64,000 bases of DNA. Source: Methylobacterium terrae. GTDB lineage: Bacteria > Pseudomonadota > Alphaproteobacteria > Rhizobiales > Beijerinckiaceae. This document shows, in pieces, positions 55,416-64,000 of this stretch (positions are counted from its first letter, which is position 1; each line of letters begins with the position of its first letter). The translations under genes and the position numbers were made by a program. The stretch is taken from assembly GCF_003173755.1 (NCBI RefSeq), contig NZ_CP029553.1, positions 3,050,501-3,114,500 on the forward strand. The letters run 5' to 3'. The notes beneath the pieces were generated by a model. It did no database searches. It was not told where the DNA came from and worked only from the letters and a program-made list of their open reading frames with translations.

Positions 55416-56765
55416 GTGTCGCACGATTCCACTCCGTCCCCGATCACCGCCCAGGCCGGGACGGCCCTGCGGGGCCGGCTGCGGCCGCCCGGCGACAAGT
55501 CGATCTCGCACCGGGCGATGATCCTCGGCCTGCTCAGCCTCGGCGAGACCCGGATCGAGGGCCTGCTCGAGGGCGACGACGTGCTGCGCACCGCCGCCGC
55601 CGCGAAGGCGCTCGGCGCCGGGATCGACCGGGACGGGGAGGGGCGCTGGCGGGTGCGCGGCGTCGGCGTCGGCGGCCTGTCCGACCCGGCGGGCGTGCTC
55701 GATTTCGGCAATGCCGGCACCGGCTCGCGGCTGATGATGGGCGTGGTCGGTGGCCACCCGGTCACCGCGACCTTCGACGGCGACGCGTCCTTGCGCAAGC
55801 GGCCGATGCGGCGGATCCTCGATCCCCTGGTGCAGATGGGCGTCACGGTGGTGGAGCAGGCCGAGGGCGGCCGGGTGCCGCTCACCCTGCGCGGCCCCCG
55901 CGAGGCGGTGCCGATCACCTACGACAGCCCGGTCGCCTCGGCACAGGTGAAGTCGGCGGTGCTGCTCGCCGGCCTCAACGCCCCCGGGGTCACCACGGTG
56001 GTCGAGGCGGCCGCCACCCGCGACCACACCGAGCGGATGCTGCGCCTGTTCGGCGCCCACGTCGAGGTCGAGGCGATCGGTCCCGGCGGCCACGGCCGGC
56101 GCATCGCGCTGACCGGCCAGCCGACCCTGAAGGCCACCGACGTGGTGGTGCCGGCCGATCCGTCCTCGGCCGCCTTCGCGCTCGTCGCGGGGCTGGTGGT
56201 GCCGGGCTCCGAGGTGGTGATCGAGGGGGTGATGATGAATCCCCTGCGCACCGGCCTCCTCACCACGCTCCTCGAGATGGGCGGCGACATCGAGCGCCTG
56301 AACGAGCGCGAGGAGGGCGGCGAGACCGTGGCCGACCTGCGGGTGCGCCACAGCCGCCTCACCGGCGTCGCGGTGCCGCCCGAGCGCGCCCCGGCGATGA
56401 TCGACGAGTACCCGGTCCTCGCGGTGGCGGCCGCCTGCGCGCACGGCACCACCCGGATGCAGGGCCTGCACGAATTGCGGGTCAAGGAATCCGACCGCCT
56501 CGCCGCGGTGGCGGCCGGCCTCAAGGCCAACGGCGTCCCCCACACCGTCGAGGGCGACGACCTGGTCGTGCACGGCGACGGCGCCGCCCCGCAGGGCGGC
56601 GGCACGGTCGAGACCCATCTCGACCACCGCATCGCGATGGCGTTCCTGGTCCTGGGGATGGCCGCCCGCGAGCCGGTGACGGTCGATGACGGCGCGATGA
56701 TCGCGACGAGCTACCCCGCCTTCCTCGCCGACATGCGGGCGCTCGGCGCCGCGCTCGCGGCGTGA
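55416..56765 (+). CDS. aroA: 3-phosphoshikimate 1-carboxyvinyltransferase (EPSP synthase, class-II type)
   Basis: Sixth step of the shikimate pathway. 449 residues from GTG 55416. [12 protein letters not shown] near 21-32 carries the PEP/S3P Lys, followed by [11 protein letters not shown] near 95-105, [19 protein letters not shown] near 170-188, [13 protein letters not shown] near 328-340, [12 protein letters not shown] near 354-365 and the C-terminal [12 protein letters not shown]. The long collinear likeness to Agrobacterium CP4 EPSPS, as I remember that sequence, places it in the class-II branch. The CP4 Ala100 position (GNAAT) is Gly here (GNAGT). An in-frame ATG at 55332 is an alternative start. 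Confidence 0.95.
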   Translation: MSHDSTPSPITAQAGTALRGRLRPPGDKSISHRAMILGLLSLGETRIEGLLEGDDVLRTAAAAKALGAGIDRDGEGRWRVRGVGVGGLSDPAGVLDFGNAGTGSRLMMGVVGGHPVTATFDGDASLRKRPMRRILDPLVQMGVTVVEQAEGGRVPLTLRGPREAVPITYDSPVASAQVKSAVLLAGLNAPGVTTVVEAAATRDHTERMLRLFGAHVEVEAIGPGGHGRRIALTGQPTLKATDVVVPADPSSAAFALVAGLVVPGSEVVIEGVMMNPLRTGLLTTLLEMGGDIERLNEREEGGETVADLRVRHSRLTGVAVPPERAPAMIDEYPVLAVAAACAHGTTRMQGLHELRVKESDRLAAVAAGLKANGVPHTVEGDDLVVHGDGAAPQGGGTVETHLDHRIAMAFLVLGMAAREPVTVDDGAMIATSYPAFLADMRALGAALAA

Positions 56766-57394
56766 GCGGCCCGATGGTGATCGCGATCGACGGCCCGGCA
56801 GCCTCCGGCAAGGGCACGCTCGCCAAGCGCCTGGCGGCGCATTACCGCCTGCCGCACCTCGATACCGGCCTGCTCTACCGCGCCGTGGCCCTGACGCTCC
56901 TCGATGCGGGGCAGGACCTCGCCGACGAGGAGGCCGCCGCCGCCGCGGCGCGGGGCCTTTCCCCCGCGTTCCTGGCCGATTCCCGCCTGCGCGGCAGCGC
57001 CATGGGCGAGGCGGCCTCGATCGTCTCGGCGCAAGGGCAGGTCCGCGCCGCGCTCCTCGACTGGCAGCGCCGCTTCGCCGGCTCGGCCGAGGGCGCGGTG
57101 CTCGACGGGCGCGACATCGGCACCGTGGTCTGCCCGGACGCCGCCGTGAAGCTGTTCGTGACCGCCTCGGCGGAAGAGCGCGCCCGCCGCCGCCACCGCG
57201 AGCTCGACGGCCGCGGCGAGGCGGTTGCCTACGAGGCGGTGCTCTCCGACATCCTGCGCCGCGACGCCCGCGACGCCGACCGCGCGGCCGCCCCCCTGCG
57301 GGTGGCCGAGGACGCCGTGGTGATCGACACCACGGACCTCGACGCCGACGCCGCCTTCCGGGCCGCCACCGAGGTGGTCGACGGGCGGGGCTGA
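56762..57394 (+). CDS. cmk: Cytidylate kinase
   Basis: Phosphorylates CMP/dCMP with ATP. 210 residues. P-loop [18 protein letters not shown] near 7-24 has the CMK form, [17 protein letters not shown] follows near 36-52, and [15 protein letters not shown] near 114-128 is a family hallmark. GTG start overlaps the aroA stop (GTGA), so they are translationally coupled. In most alphaproteobacteria rpsA follows cmk; here it does not. Confidence 0.95.
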   Translation: MSGPMVIAIDGPAASGKGTLAKRLAAHYRLPHLDTGLLYRAVALTLLDAGQDLADEEAAAAAARGLSPAFLADSRLRGSAMGEAASIVSAQGQVRAALLDWQRRFAGSAEGAVLDGRDIGTVVCPDAAVKLFVTASAEERARRRHRELDGRGEAVAYEAVLSDILRRDARDADRAAAPLRVAEDAVVIDTTDLDADAAFRAATEVVDGRG

Positions 57395-57580
57395 GCGCCG
57401 GAACCCCGCGTCTCCCATGCTCGTCCTCAAGGCGAGGGCGCGGGTCGGACGGGCGGTGAAAACCCGTTCGTGCCGACCATGACGCCCGCCTGACACCCCT
57501 CCGCCACGAAGCCGTGGCATGCCCCCCTCTCGACACCGCGCGCGATCCGGCGCGCTCCCCATTTCGGACCTCCGCCTCCC

Positions 57581-59203
<1,623 letters not shown>

Positions 59204-59233
59204 GCGCCGCCGCGGGCCTCCCGCCGCTCCTGG

Positions 59234-59836
59234 TCAGGCGCCCGGCACCCGCCACGGCGCCTCCGCCGCCGCCTTCGCGTCGTAGGCCGCGATGGCCGCC
59301 TCGTGCTCGAGCGTCAGCGCCACGTCGTCGAGGCCCTCGACGAGGCAGCGCTTCTTGAACGGGTCGATCTCGAAGGGGATCGCGGTCCCGTCCGGGTCGG
59401 TGACGGTCTGGGCCGGCAGGTCGACCGTGACCGCGGCGCCGGGCGCGGCCGCGAGGCGCGCGCGCAGGGACGCGACCGCGTCCTCCGGCAGGGTCACGGT
59501 GAGAAGCCCGTTCTTGGCCGCGTTCGAGGCGAAGATGTCGCCGAAGCTCGGCGCGATCACGCAGCGGATGCCGCCGTCGACGAGGGCGTAGACCGCGCCC
59601 TCGCGCGAGGAGCCGCAGCCGAAATTGCGGTCGGCCACCAGGATGCCGGCGCCCGCGTAAGCGGGCGCGTCGAGCGGCACCGCCTCGCTCCGGCGGCGCT
59701 CGTCGTGGAACAGGAAGTTGCCGTAGCCGGCGCTCCTCGGCTTCTTGAGGAAGCGGGCCGGCAGGATCTGGTCGGTGTCGACGTTCGCCACGTCGAGCGG
59801 GACCGCGACGGCCTCAAGGGTGGTGAAGGGCTGCAT
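59234..59836 (-). CDS. leuD: 3-isopropylmalate dehydratase small subunit
   Basis: Forms the swivelling domain of isopropylmalate isomerase in leucine synthesis. 200 residues. Motifs: NVDTDQILPARFLK near 18-31, NFGCGSSREGAVYALVD near 71-87, IAPSFGDIFASNAAKNGLL near 93-111. Start ATG 59836 is two bases after the leuC stop, so leuCD is one operon with leuC first. Confidence 0.95.
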   Translation of the reverse strand: MQPFTTLEAVAVPLDVANVDTDQILPARFLKKPRSAGYGNFLFHDERRRSEAVPLDAPAYAGAGILVADRNFGCGSSREGAVYALVDGGIRCVIAPSFGDIFASNAAKNGLLTVTLPEDAVASLRARLAAAPGAAVTVDLPAQTVTDPDGTAIPFEIDPFKKRCLVEGLDDVALTLEHEAAIAAYDAKAAAEAPWRVPGA

Positions 59837-59838
59837 GG

Positions 59839-61245
59839 TCAGCGGTTCCCGAGCCGGCGGATGTCGGTGAGGCGGCCGGTGACGGCGGCGGCGGCGGCCA
59901 TCGCCGGGCTCATCAGGTGGGTGCGGGCATTCGGGCCCTGGCGGCCCGGAAAGTTGCGGTTGGTGGTCGAGGCGCAGCGCTCGCCGGCCGGCACGAGGTC
60001 GCCGTTGATGCCGACGCACATCGAGCAGCCCGGCTCGCCCCATTCGAGGCCGGCCTCGCGAAACACCCGGTCGAGCCCTTCCGCTTCGGCCTGGCGCCGC
60101 ACCGGGCCGGAGCCCGGGACGACGAGGCCCGGCACCGCCGCCTTCTGGCCGCGCAGCACGCCGGCGGCGGCCCGCAGGTCCTCGATGCGCGAATTGGTGC
60201 AGGAGCCGATGAACACCCGGTCGATCGCGACCGCTTCGAGGGGCGTGCCGGGGGTGAGGCCCATATAGTCGAGCATCGCCCGCATCTGGCCGGCCTTGGT
60301 GGGATCGGCTTCCGCGCCCGGATCCGGCACCGCGGCGGTGACGGGAAGCGCGGTCTCGGGGCTGGTGCCCCAGGTGACGGTGGGGGCGATGCTGGACGCG
60401 TCGAGCGTCACCTCGCGGTCGAACCGGGCATCCTCGTCGCTGGGGAGCTGCCGCCAGGCCGCCACCGCCCGATCGAACAGCGCGCCCTTCGGAGCGTAAG
60501 CGCGCCCTTCGAGAAACGCGAAGGTGGTGTCGTCGGGGGCGATCATCCCGGCGCGAGCGCCGGCCTCGATCGACATGTTGCAGATGGTGAGCCGCCCCTC
60601 CATCGACAGGCCGCGGATGGCACTGCCAGCATATTCGAGCACGTGCCCGACCGCGCCGCCGGCCCCGATCACGGCGATGATCGCCAGGATCACGTCCTTG
60701 GCGGTGACGTGGGGGCCGAGCACGCCGTCGATGATCACCCGCAGGGTCTTCGGCCGGCGCTGCCACAGGGCCTGCGTCGCCAGCACGTGGGCGACCTCCG
60801 TCGCGCCGATGCCGAAGCCGAGCGCCCCGAAGGCGCCGTGGGTCGAGGTGTGGGAATCGCCGCAGACGATCGTCAGGCCCGGCAGCGTCAGGCCCTGCTC
60901 CGGCGCCAGCACGTGGACGATGCCCTGCGCGCGGTCGTCGAGGCCGAAGTGGCGGATGCCGTGCCGGCCGGCATTGTCGGCGAGCGTCGAGACCATGTTG
61001 GCGATCTCGGGATCGGGGATCGGTCCGCTGCGGTCGCGGGACGGGACGTAGTGGTCGGCGACCGCGAAGGTCAGCTCGGGGCGGCGGATTTTTCGGCCGG
61101 CATGGTCGAGCATCCCGAAGGCGTGGAACGAGCCCTCGTGCAGCAGGTGCCGGTCGATGGCGAGCAAAGCCTGCCCGTCGGGACGGGTCGCCATGACGTG
61201 GGCGTCCCAGACCTTGTCGAGGAGGGTGCGGGGTTGCGGGGTCAT
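59839..61245 (-). CDS. leuC: 3-isopropylmalate dehydratase large subunit
   Basis: Aconitase-superfamily 4Fe-4S enzyme converting 2- to 3-isopropylmalate with LeuD. 468 residues. Three cluster Cys: one in [13 protein letters not shown] near 350 and two in [10 protein letters not shown] near 410-415. [21 protein letters not shown] near 130-150 binds substrate. Strong GGAGG seven bases before ATG 61245. leuB is not adjacent. Confidence 0.96.
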   Translation of the reverse strand: MTPQPRTLLDKVWDAHVMATRPDGQALLAIDRHLLHEGSFHAFGMLDHAGRKIRRPELTFAVADHYVPSRDRSGPIPDPEIANMVSTLADNAGRHGIRHFGLDDRAQGIVHVLAPEQGLTLPGLTIVCGDSHTSTHGAFGALGFGIGATEVAHVLATQALWQRRPKTLRVIIDGVLGPHVTAKDVILAIIAVIGAGGAVGHVLEYAGSAIRGLSMEGRLTICNMSIEAGARAGMIAPDDTTFAFLEGRAYAPKGALFDRAVAAWRQLPSDEDARFDREVTLDASSIAPTVTWGTSPETALPVTAAVPDPGAEADPTKAGQMRAMLDYMGLTPGTPLEAVAIDRVFIGSCTNSRIEDLRAAAGVLRGQKAAVPGLVVPGSGPVRRQAEAEGLDRVFREAGLEWGEPGCSMCVGINGDLVPAGERCASTTNRNFPGRQGPNARTHLMSPAMAAAAAVTGRLTDIRRLGNR

Positions 61246-61376
61246 CGGGCGTCCTCCGTCTTGTTGTTGGGATTCAGGAAGAGGGACAGGGTGTGATGCG
61301 GTTCGGCGTCACGATTCTCGGGAAAGGCCGGAAGATGTGGTGGACGCTTCCGTTAGATATTCCGTTTCGAGGTGAA
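61246..61376. other. Leader region of leuCD
   Basis: Noncoding; contains the leuC ribosome site. No leucine-rich leader peptide or T-box-like structure is apparent on the minus strand. Confidence 0.4.
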
Positions 61377-61541
61377 GCGCGTTCCCCTCTCCCGTGTGGG
61401 AGAGGGGTTAGGGGTGAGGGTCGAGACGGTGCCGCCTTGAACTCAGATCGTTCCGCTACCAGCACCACGTTCAGAGCTTTACACGGAAGCGTGCCACCCT
61501 CACCCCTACCCCTCGCCCACACGGGAGAGGGGATCCCGCGC
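61377..61541. repeat. Palindromic repeat element, copy B
   Basis: ~165-bp near-palindrome with the same end hairpins as 43276-43445 (CCCCTCTCCC/GGGAGAGGGG plus ggggtgagggt) around a unique centre. Its right end reads cgggagaggggatcccgcgc, the inverse of the left end of copy A. It lies between leuC and the FAD oxidoreductase, both leftward. Confidence 0.85.
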
Positions 61542-61570
61542 TATACTTTTTAGAGCAGTTTGACGGGTGA

Positions 61571-62965
61571 TTAAGCCATCGCCATCGCCCCCGCCGCCTG
61601 GCCCGCGATGCGCCCGAGCGCCACCGCCGCCAGGAGCCCGTTGCCCGAGAGATACCCGCCCGGCCCGGTCCCCGAGACGCCGCAGGCGGCGCCCCCGGCC
61701 GCGAACAGGTTCGGGATCGGTGCGCCGCTCTGCGTCAGCACCCGCGCGTCGCGATCGACCACGAGACCCCCTTGCGTGTGGAACAGCGCCCCGGTCACCC
61801 GCACCGCCCGGTAGGGGGGCTCAAGCGCCGGCACGCCCGCGAAGGAGCGCCCGAACTCGTCCCGGCGACCTTCGCGCTTCAGTGCCTCGACCTCATCCAA
61901 CGTCCCGGCCAGGGCGGCCTCCGGCATGTGCAGCCGCGTCGCGAGTTCCGCGATCGTATCCGCCGCGACGATCGCCCCGGCGCTCTCGGCCCTCCGAAAA
62001 TCCTCGAACTGGCGGGCGATCCCGGCGATGCGCTCGTCGAACACCGTCACGGCGAGGCCATCGGGCTGGCGCAGCACCTCCGCCGCCTGCTCGGAATAGC
62101 CCTTGCTCTCGTTCGAGAAGCGGCGCCCCTCCGCGTTCACCTGGAACCCGCCCTCGGTGACGGTCGCCCAGGTGATCAGGATGCCGTGCGGATGCGCCAC
62201 CGAGCCGTGGCCCTGGTGGCCGGAGAGGTGGCGGGTCGCCGCGCCGAGCGCCTCGCCCCAGAGCAGCGCGTCGCCCTGGTTGCCCTCGTGGCCGAAATAG
62301 AGCGCGCCGGCCAGTTCCGGCACGTGCTGCGCCACCAGCGCCTTGTTGCCGCCGTAGCCGTTGCAGGCGAGCACCAGCGCCCGGCAGGCGACGCGCTCGC
62401 GCGAGCCGTCGGGGCGAACGAGGCCGAGGCCCCGGATCGCATCGCCCTCGGTGTAGATCGTATCGACCGTGGCGTCGCACAGGATCGGGATGCCGGCCGC
62501 CTCGACCGCCCGGGCGAGGCGATCGACCAATTCCTCGCCCGACCGGCTCGGCAGGCCGTGCATGCGGTTGGCCGAGTGGCCTGGATAACGGAAATCGGTG
62601 ATGACCGAGAAGGGCAGGCCGTGCCGGTGGCTGAGCCATTCGAGGGCCGGACCGACGGAGCCGGCTAACCGCGCGACGAGGGCCGGGTCCGGCTCGTTCT
62701 TCGCCTTCGCCATGATGTCGGCGGAAAACAGCTCCGGGCTGTCCTCGAGCCCGGCCTCGCGCTGCCAGCGCGTGCCGGGGGCCGGGACCAGCCCGGCCGA
62801 GAGGGCGGTGGAGCCGCGGGGCACGGGATCGCGCTCGATCACCAGCACCTCGGCCCCGGCCTCGTGGGCGGCGAGCGCCGCCACCAGCCCGGCAGCGCCG
62901 GCGCCGATCACCGCGACCGGCACGTCGATGTCGAAGGCGATCCCTTCGGCGGATTCGACCCTCAT
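61571..62965 (-). CDS. FAD-dependent oxidoreductase, fumarate-reductase/3-ketosteroid-dehydrogenase-like
   Basis: 464 residues. N-terminal FAD-binding motif VAVIGAGAAGLVAALAAHEAG near 18-38, then STALSAGLVPAPG. The C-terminal ANLFAAGGAACGVSGTGPGGYLSGNGLL-type patch closes the FAD site. The FAD_binding_2 class inserts or removes double bonds next to carbonyls. The substrate is unknown. ATGA overlap with the upstream cysteine-hydrolase-fold gene shows it is the third gene of the hydantoinase operon. A longer in-frame start is not supported by the family. Confidence 0.82.
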   Translation of the reverse strand: MRVESAEGIAFDIDVPVAVIGAGAAGLVAALAAHEAGAEVLVIERDPVPRGSTALSAGLVPAPGTRWQREAGLEDSPELFSADIMAKAKNEPDPALVARLAGSVGPALEWLSHRHGLPFSVITDFRYPGHSANRMHGLPSRSGEELVDRLARAVEAAGIPILCDATVDTIYTEGDAIRGLGLVRPDGSRERVACRALVLACNGYGGNKALVAQHVPELAGALYFGHEGNQGDALLWGEALGAATRHLSGHQGHGSVAHPHGILITWATVTEGGFQVNAEGRRFSNESKGYSEQAAEVLRQPDGLAVTVFDERIAGIARQFEDFRRAESAGAIVAADTIAELATRLHMPEAALAGTLDEVEALKREGRRDEFGRSFAGVPALEPPYRAVRVTGALFHTQGGLVVDRDARVLTQSGAPIPNLFAAGGAACGVSGTGPGGYLSGNGLLAAVALGRIAGQAAGAMAMA

Positions 62966-63573
62966 GCGGACAGCTCCGCCAGGATTTCCGCCACCTCGGC
63001 GACGCGGCAGACGGGCTTCAGGGCGTCGATCGCGGTCCGGTGGACGGCCGGCGAGAAGGCCGCGCAGGCATCCGACAGCACGGTCACGGAAAAATCCCGG
63101 ACATGGGCGTCCCGCACCGTCGAGGCGACGCCGCCGTTGGTGACAATGCCCGACACGATGAGCCGCTCGATCCCGGCCTTGCGGAGCACCCATTCGAGCC
63201 GGGTCATGTAGAAGGCCGAGTAGGCGACCTTCTCGACCGCGAGGTCGGCGGGCTGGAGCTCGTCGACGAGCGCATGGCCCCAGGCGCCGGGCAGGAAGTC
63301 GCCCTTCGCCAGGAACGGCCGCAGCTCGCGCAGGTGGGGCGAGATCATCGGCTCGCCGCCCTTGCCCGGCACCAGGGTGAAGTGGGTCGAGACGATGAAG
63401 CCGCCCCTGGCCCGGATCAGCTCGGCGAGCGGCCGGACGCGGGCCGGCACCGCGGCGATCTCGGGCGCCGCCTGGCCGGCGCGGCCGTAGGCGCCGTCCG
63501 GGTGCAGGAAGTCGTTCTGGAGATCGCAGATCAGGAGCGCGGTGCGCTCCATCGGGATCGGACCATGGCTCAT
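62962..63573 (-). CDS. Isochorismatase/cysteine-hydrolase-fold protein lacking the catalytic Cys
   Basis: 203 residues. Family core: ALLICDLQNDFL (Asp17), the catalytic Lys115 in AVEKVAYSAFYMT, and the loop IVTNGGVASTVRDA near 143-156. In amidases of this fold (N-carbamoylsarcosine amidase, nicotinamidase, biuret hydrolase) a Cys occupies the position of Gly148; here it is Gly. Isochorismatase-type members also work without Cys. Asp and Lys are kept, so it may bind a similar substrate with other chemistry. ATGA overlaps on both sides place it between the hydantoinase gene and the FAD oxidoreductase. Confidence 0.8.
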   Translation of the reverse strand: MSHGPIPMERTALLICDLQNDFLHPDGAYGRAGQAAPEIAAVPARVRPLAELIRARGGFIVSTHFTLVPGKGGEPMISPHLRELRPFLAKGDFLPGAWGHALVDELQPADLAVEKVAYSAFYMTRLEWVLRKAGIERLIVSGIVTNGGVASTVRDAHVRDFSVTVLSDACAAFSPAVHRTAIDALKPVCRVAEVAEILAELSA

Positions 63574-64000
63574 GCGGGCTCTCCCGTGCGGGTGACCACG
63601 ACGTTGCCGAGCCGGTCGACCCGGGCCGTCAGGTCGGGATCGACCACGGTCGTGGCGTCGGGCTGCTCGAGGATCGCCGGGCCAGGGATCTCGGCGCCGA
63701 CCGGGAGCGACAGGCGGGCGTAGACCGCGGCCTCGTGCCAGGCGCCGGAAAACCAGACCGGCCGGCTGCCGAGGCGGGCGGCGTCCAGCGAGGCATCCGC
63801 CCCCGGCGCGAGCGCGGCGAGGTCGAAGTGGGGCCGCCGTCCGATCGCCGCGGTGCGGAGGTTGACGATCCGGGTGCCCAGCCCCGGCAGCAGGCGGCTG
63901 AACGATGTGCGGTAGGCCCTCTCGAACGCCTCCTGGATGACGGCGACCGTGACGCCGGTGGTGCCGTTCTCGACCGTCACCGGCAGGGCGACCGCGACGG
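63570..64000 (-). CDS. Hydantoinase/oxoprolinase A subunit, C-terminal part (cut by window edge)
   Basis: The visible ~143 residues match the C-terminal domain of HyuA-type ATP-dependent hydantoinase/5-oxoprolinase: TVAVIQEAFERAYRTSFSRLLPG, IVNLRTAAIGRRP, and AEIPGPAILEQPDATTVVDPDLTARVDRLGN with the terminal G-NVVVTR. The reading frame is open to 64000, so the N-terminal ATPase part and probably hyuB lie beyond. Substrate could be hydantoins, oxoproline or related lactams. Confidence 0.88.
   Translation of the reverse strand, partial: VAVALPVTVENGTTGVTVAVIQEAFERAYRTSFSRLLPGLGTRIVNLRTAAIGRRPHFDLAALAPGADASLDAARLGSRPVWFSGAWHEAAVYARLSLPVGAEIPGPAILEQPDATTVVDPDLTARVDRLGNVVVTRTGEPA

Noticed and set aside
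61377..61541. Palindromic element as a leucine-responsive attenuator of leuCD
   Set aside because: It lies more than 130 bases upstream of leuC, has no leader peptide rich in Leu, and the same element occurs in the serine-cycle operon.

Overview
The window comes from a high-GC alphaproteobacterial methylotroph, most likely Methylobacterium. The main evidence is an intact serine-cycle cluster at 37183-47564 in the order sgaA-hprA-mtdA-fchA-mtkA-mtkB-ppcA-mclA, the arrangement known from Methylobacterium/Methylorubrum extorquens. Other alphaproteobacterial markers are a TIGR02300 zinc-ribbon protein beside aroA-cmk, an ATP12-type chaperone, a DUF2059 protein next to rpiA and gor, and a CTTG/CTTATAT-type heat-shock promoter before dnaK. 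The species cannot be fixed from the sequence alone. No rRNA, CRISPR array, prophage or complete insertion sequence is seen.

Layout. 1-5811: a minus-strand group (truncated gor, an O-antigen-ligase-like membrane protein, DUF2059, rpiA, a small secreted protein), then plus-strand gph, two strong inverted repeats and two identical tRNA-Val(CAC) genes. 5910-17437: an SbmA/BacA-like ABC exporter, a 2OG-Fe(II) oxygenase, a ParA-like ATPase with a small Ala/Pro/Lys-rich partner, an acetolactate-synthase-like enzyme with a membrane protein, a PAS-LuxR regulator preceded by a short coupled leader ORF, and a divergent GntR regulator/PfkB sugar kinase pair. 17345-23043: a candidate 30-codon membrane peptide, a candidate small RNA with an intrinsic terminator, an epoxide-hydrolase-like protein, the trpG-trpD-trpC operon, a 1-Cys peroxiredoxin and YqgE. 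23084-36768: a secreted protein, dnaK-dnaJ with large intergenic hairpins, a phospholipid N-methyltransferase-like gene, an unrecognised 349-residue protein, rarA, an orphan ParA, an RluA pseudouridine synthase with a repeat-bearing N-terminal extension, a HAD phosphatase, ATP12 and small hypothetical genes.

37183-47602 is the serine-cycle block. SgaA, HprA, MtkA/MtkB, Ppc and MclA carry out the glyoxylate, hydroxypyruvate, phosphoenolpyruvate and malate steps. MtdA and FchA interconvert the C1-tetrahydrofolate forms that feed the cycle. Several junctions carry hairpins or a palindromic repeat family that recurs at 61377-61541.

47802-64000: an RND efflux pair (membrane-fusion protein plus MdtB/AcrB-type permease), an S33-type hydrolase, a stand-alone fragment-like IS5/DUF4096 gene in an AT-rich patch, three near-identical tRNA-Ala(GGC) genes, TIGR02300, aroA-cmk, an ABC-F ATPase, leuC-leuD, and a tightly overlapping catabolic operon (hydantoinase A subunit, cysteine-hydrolase-fold protein, FAD oxidoreductase) that runs off the right edge.

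Most of the window is conserved core metabolism. The least explained items are the two short leader ORFs coupled to regulators, the candidate sRNA, the hairpins and palindromic repeats inside operons, the unrecognised protein at 28752-29801, and the cysteine-hydrolase-fold protein without its catalytic cysteine.
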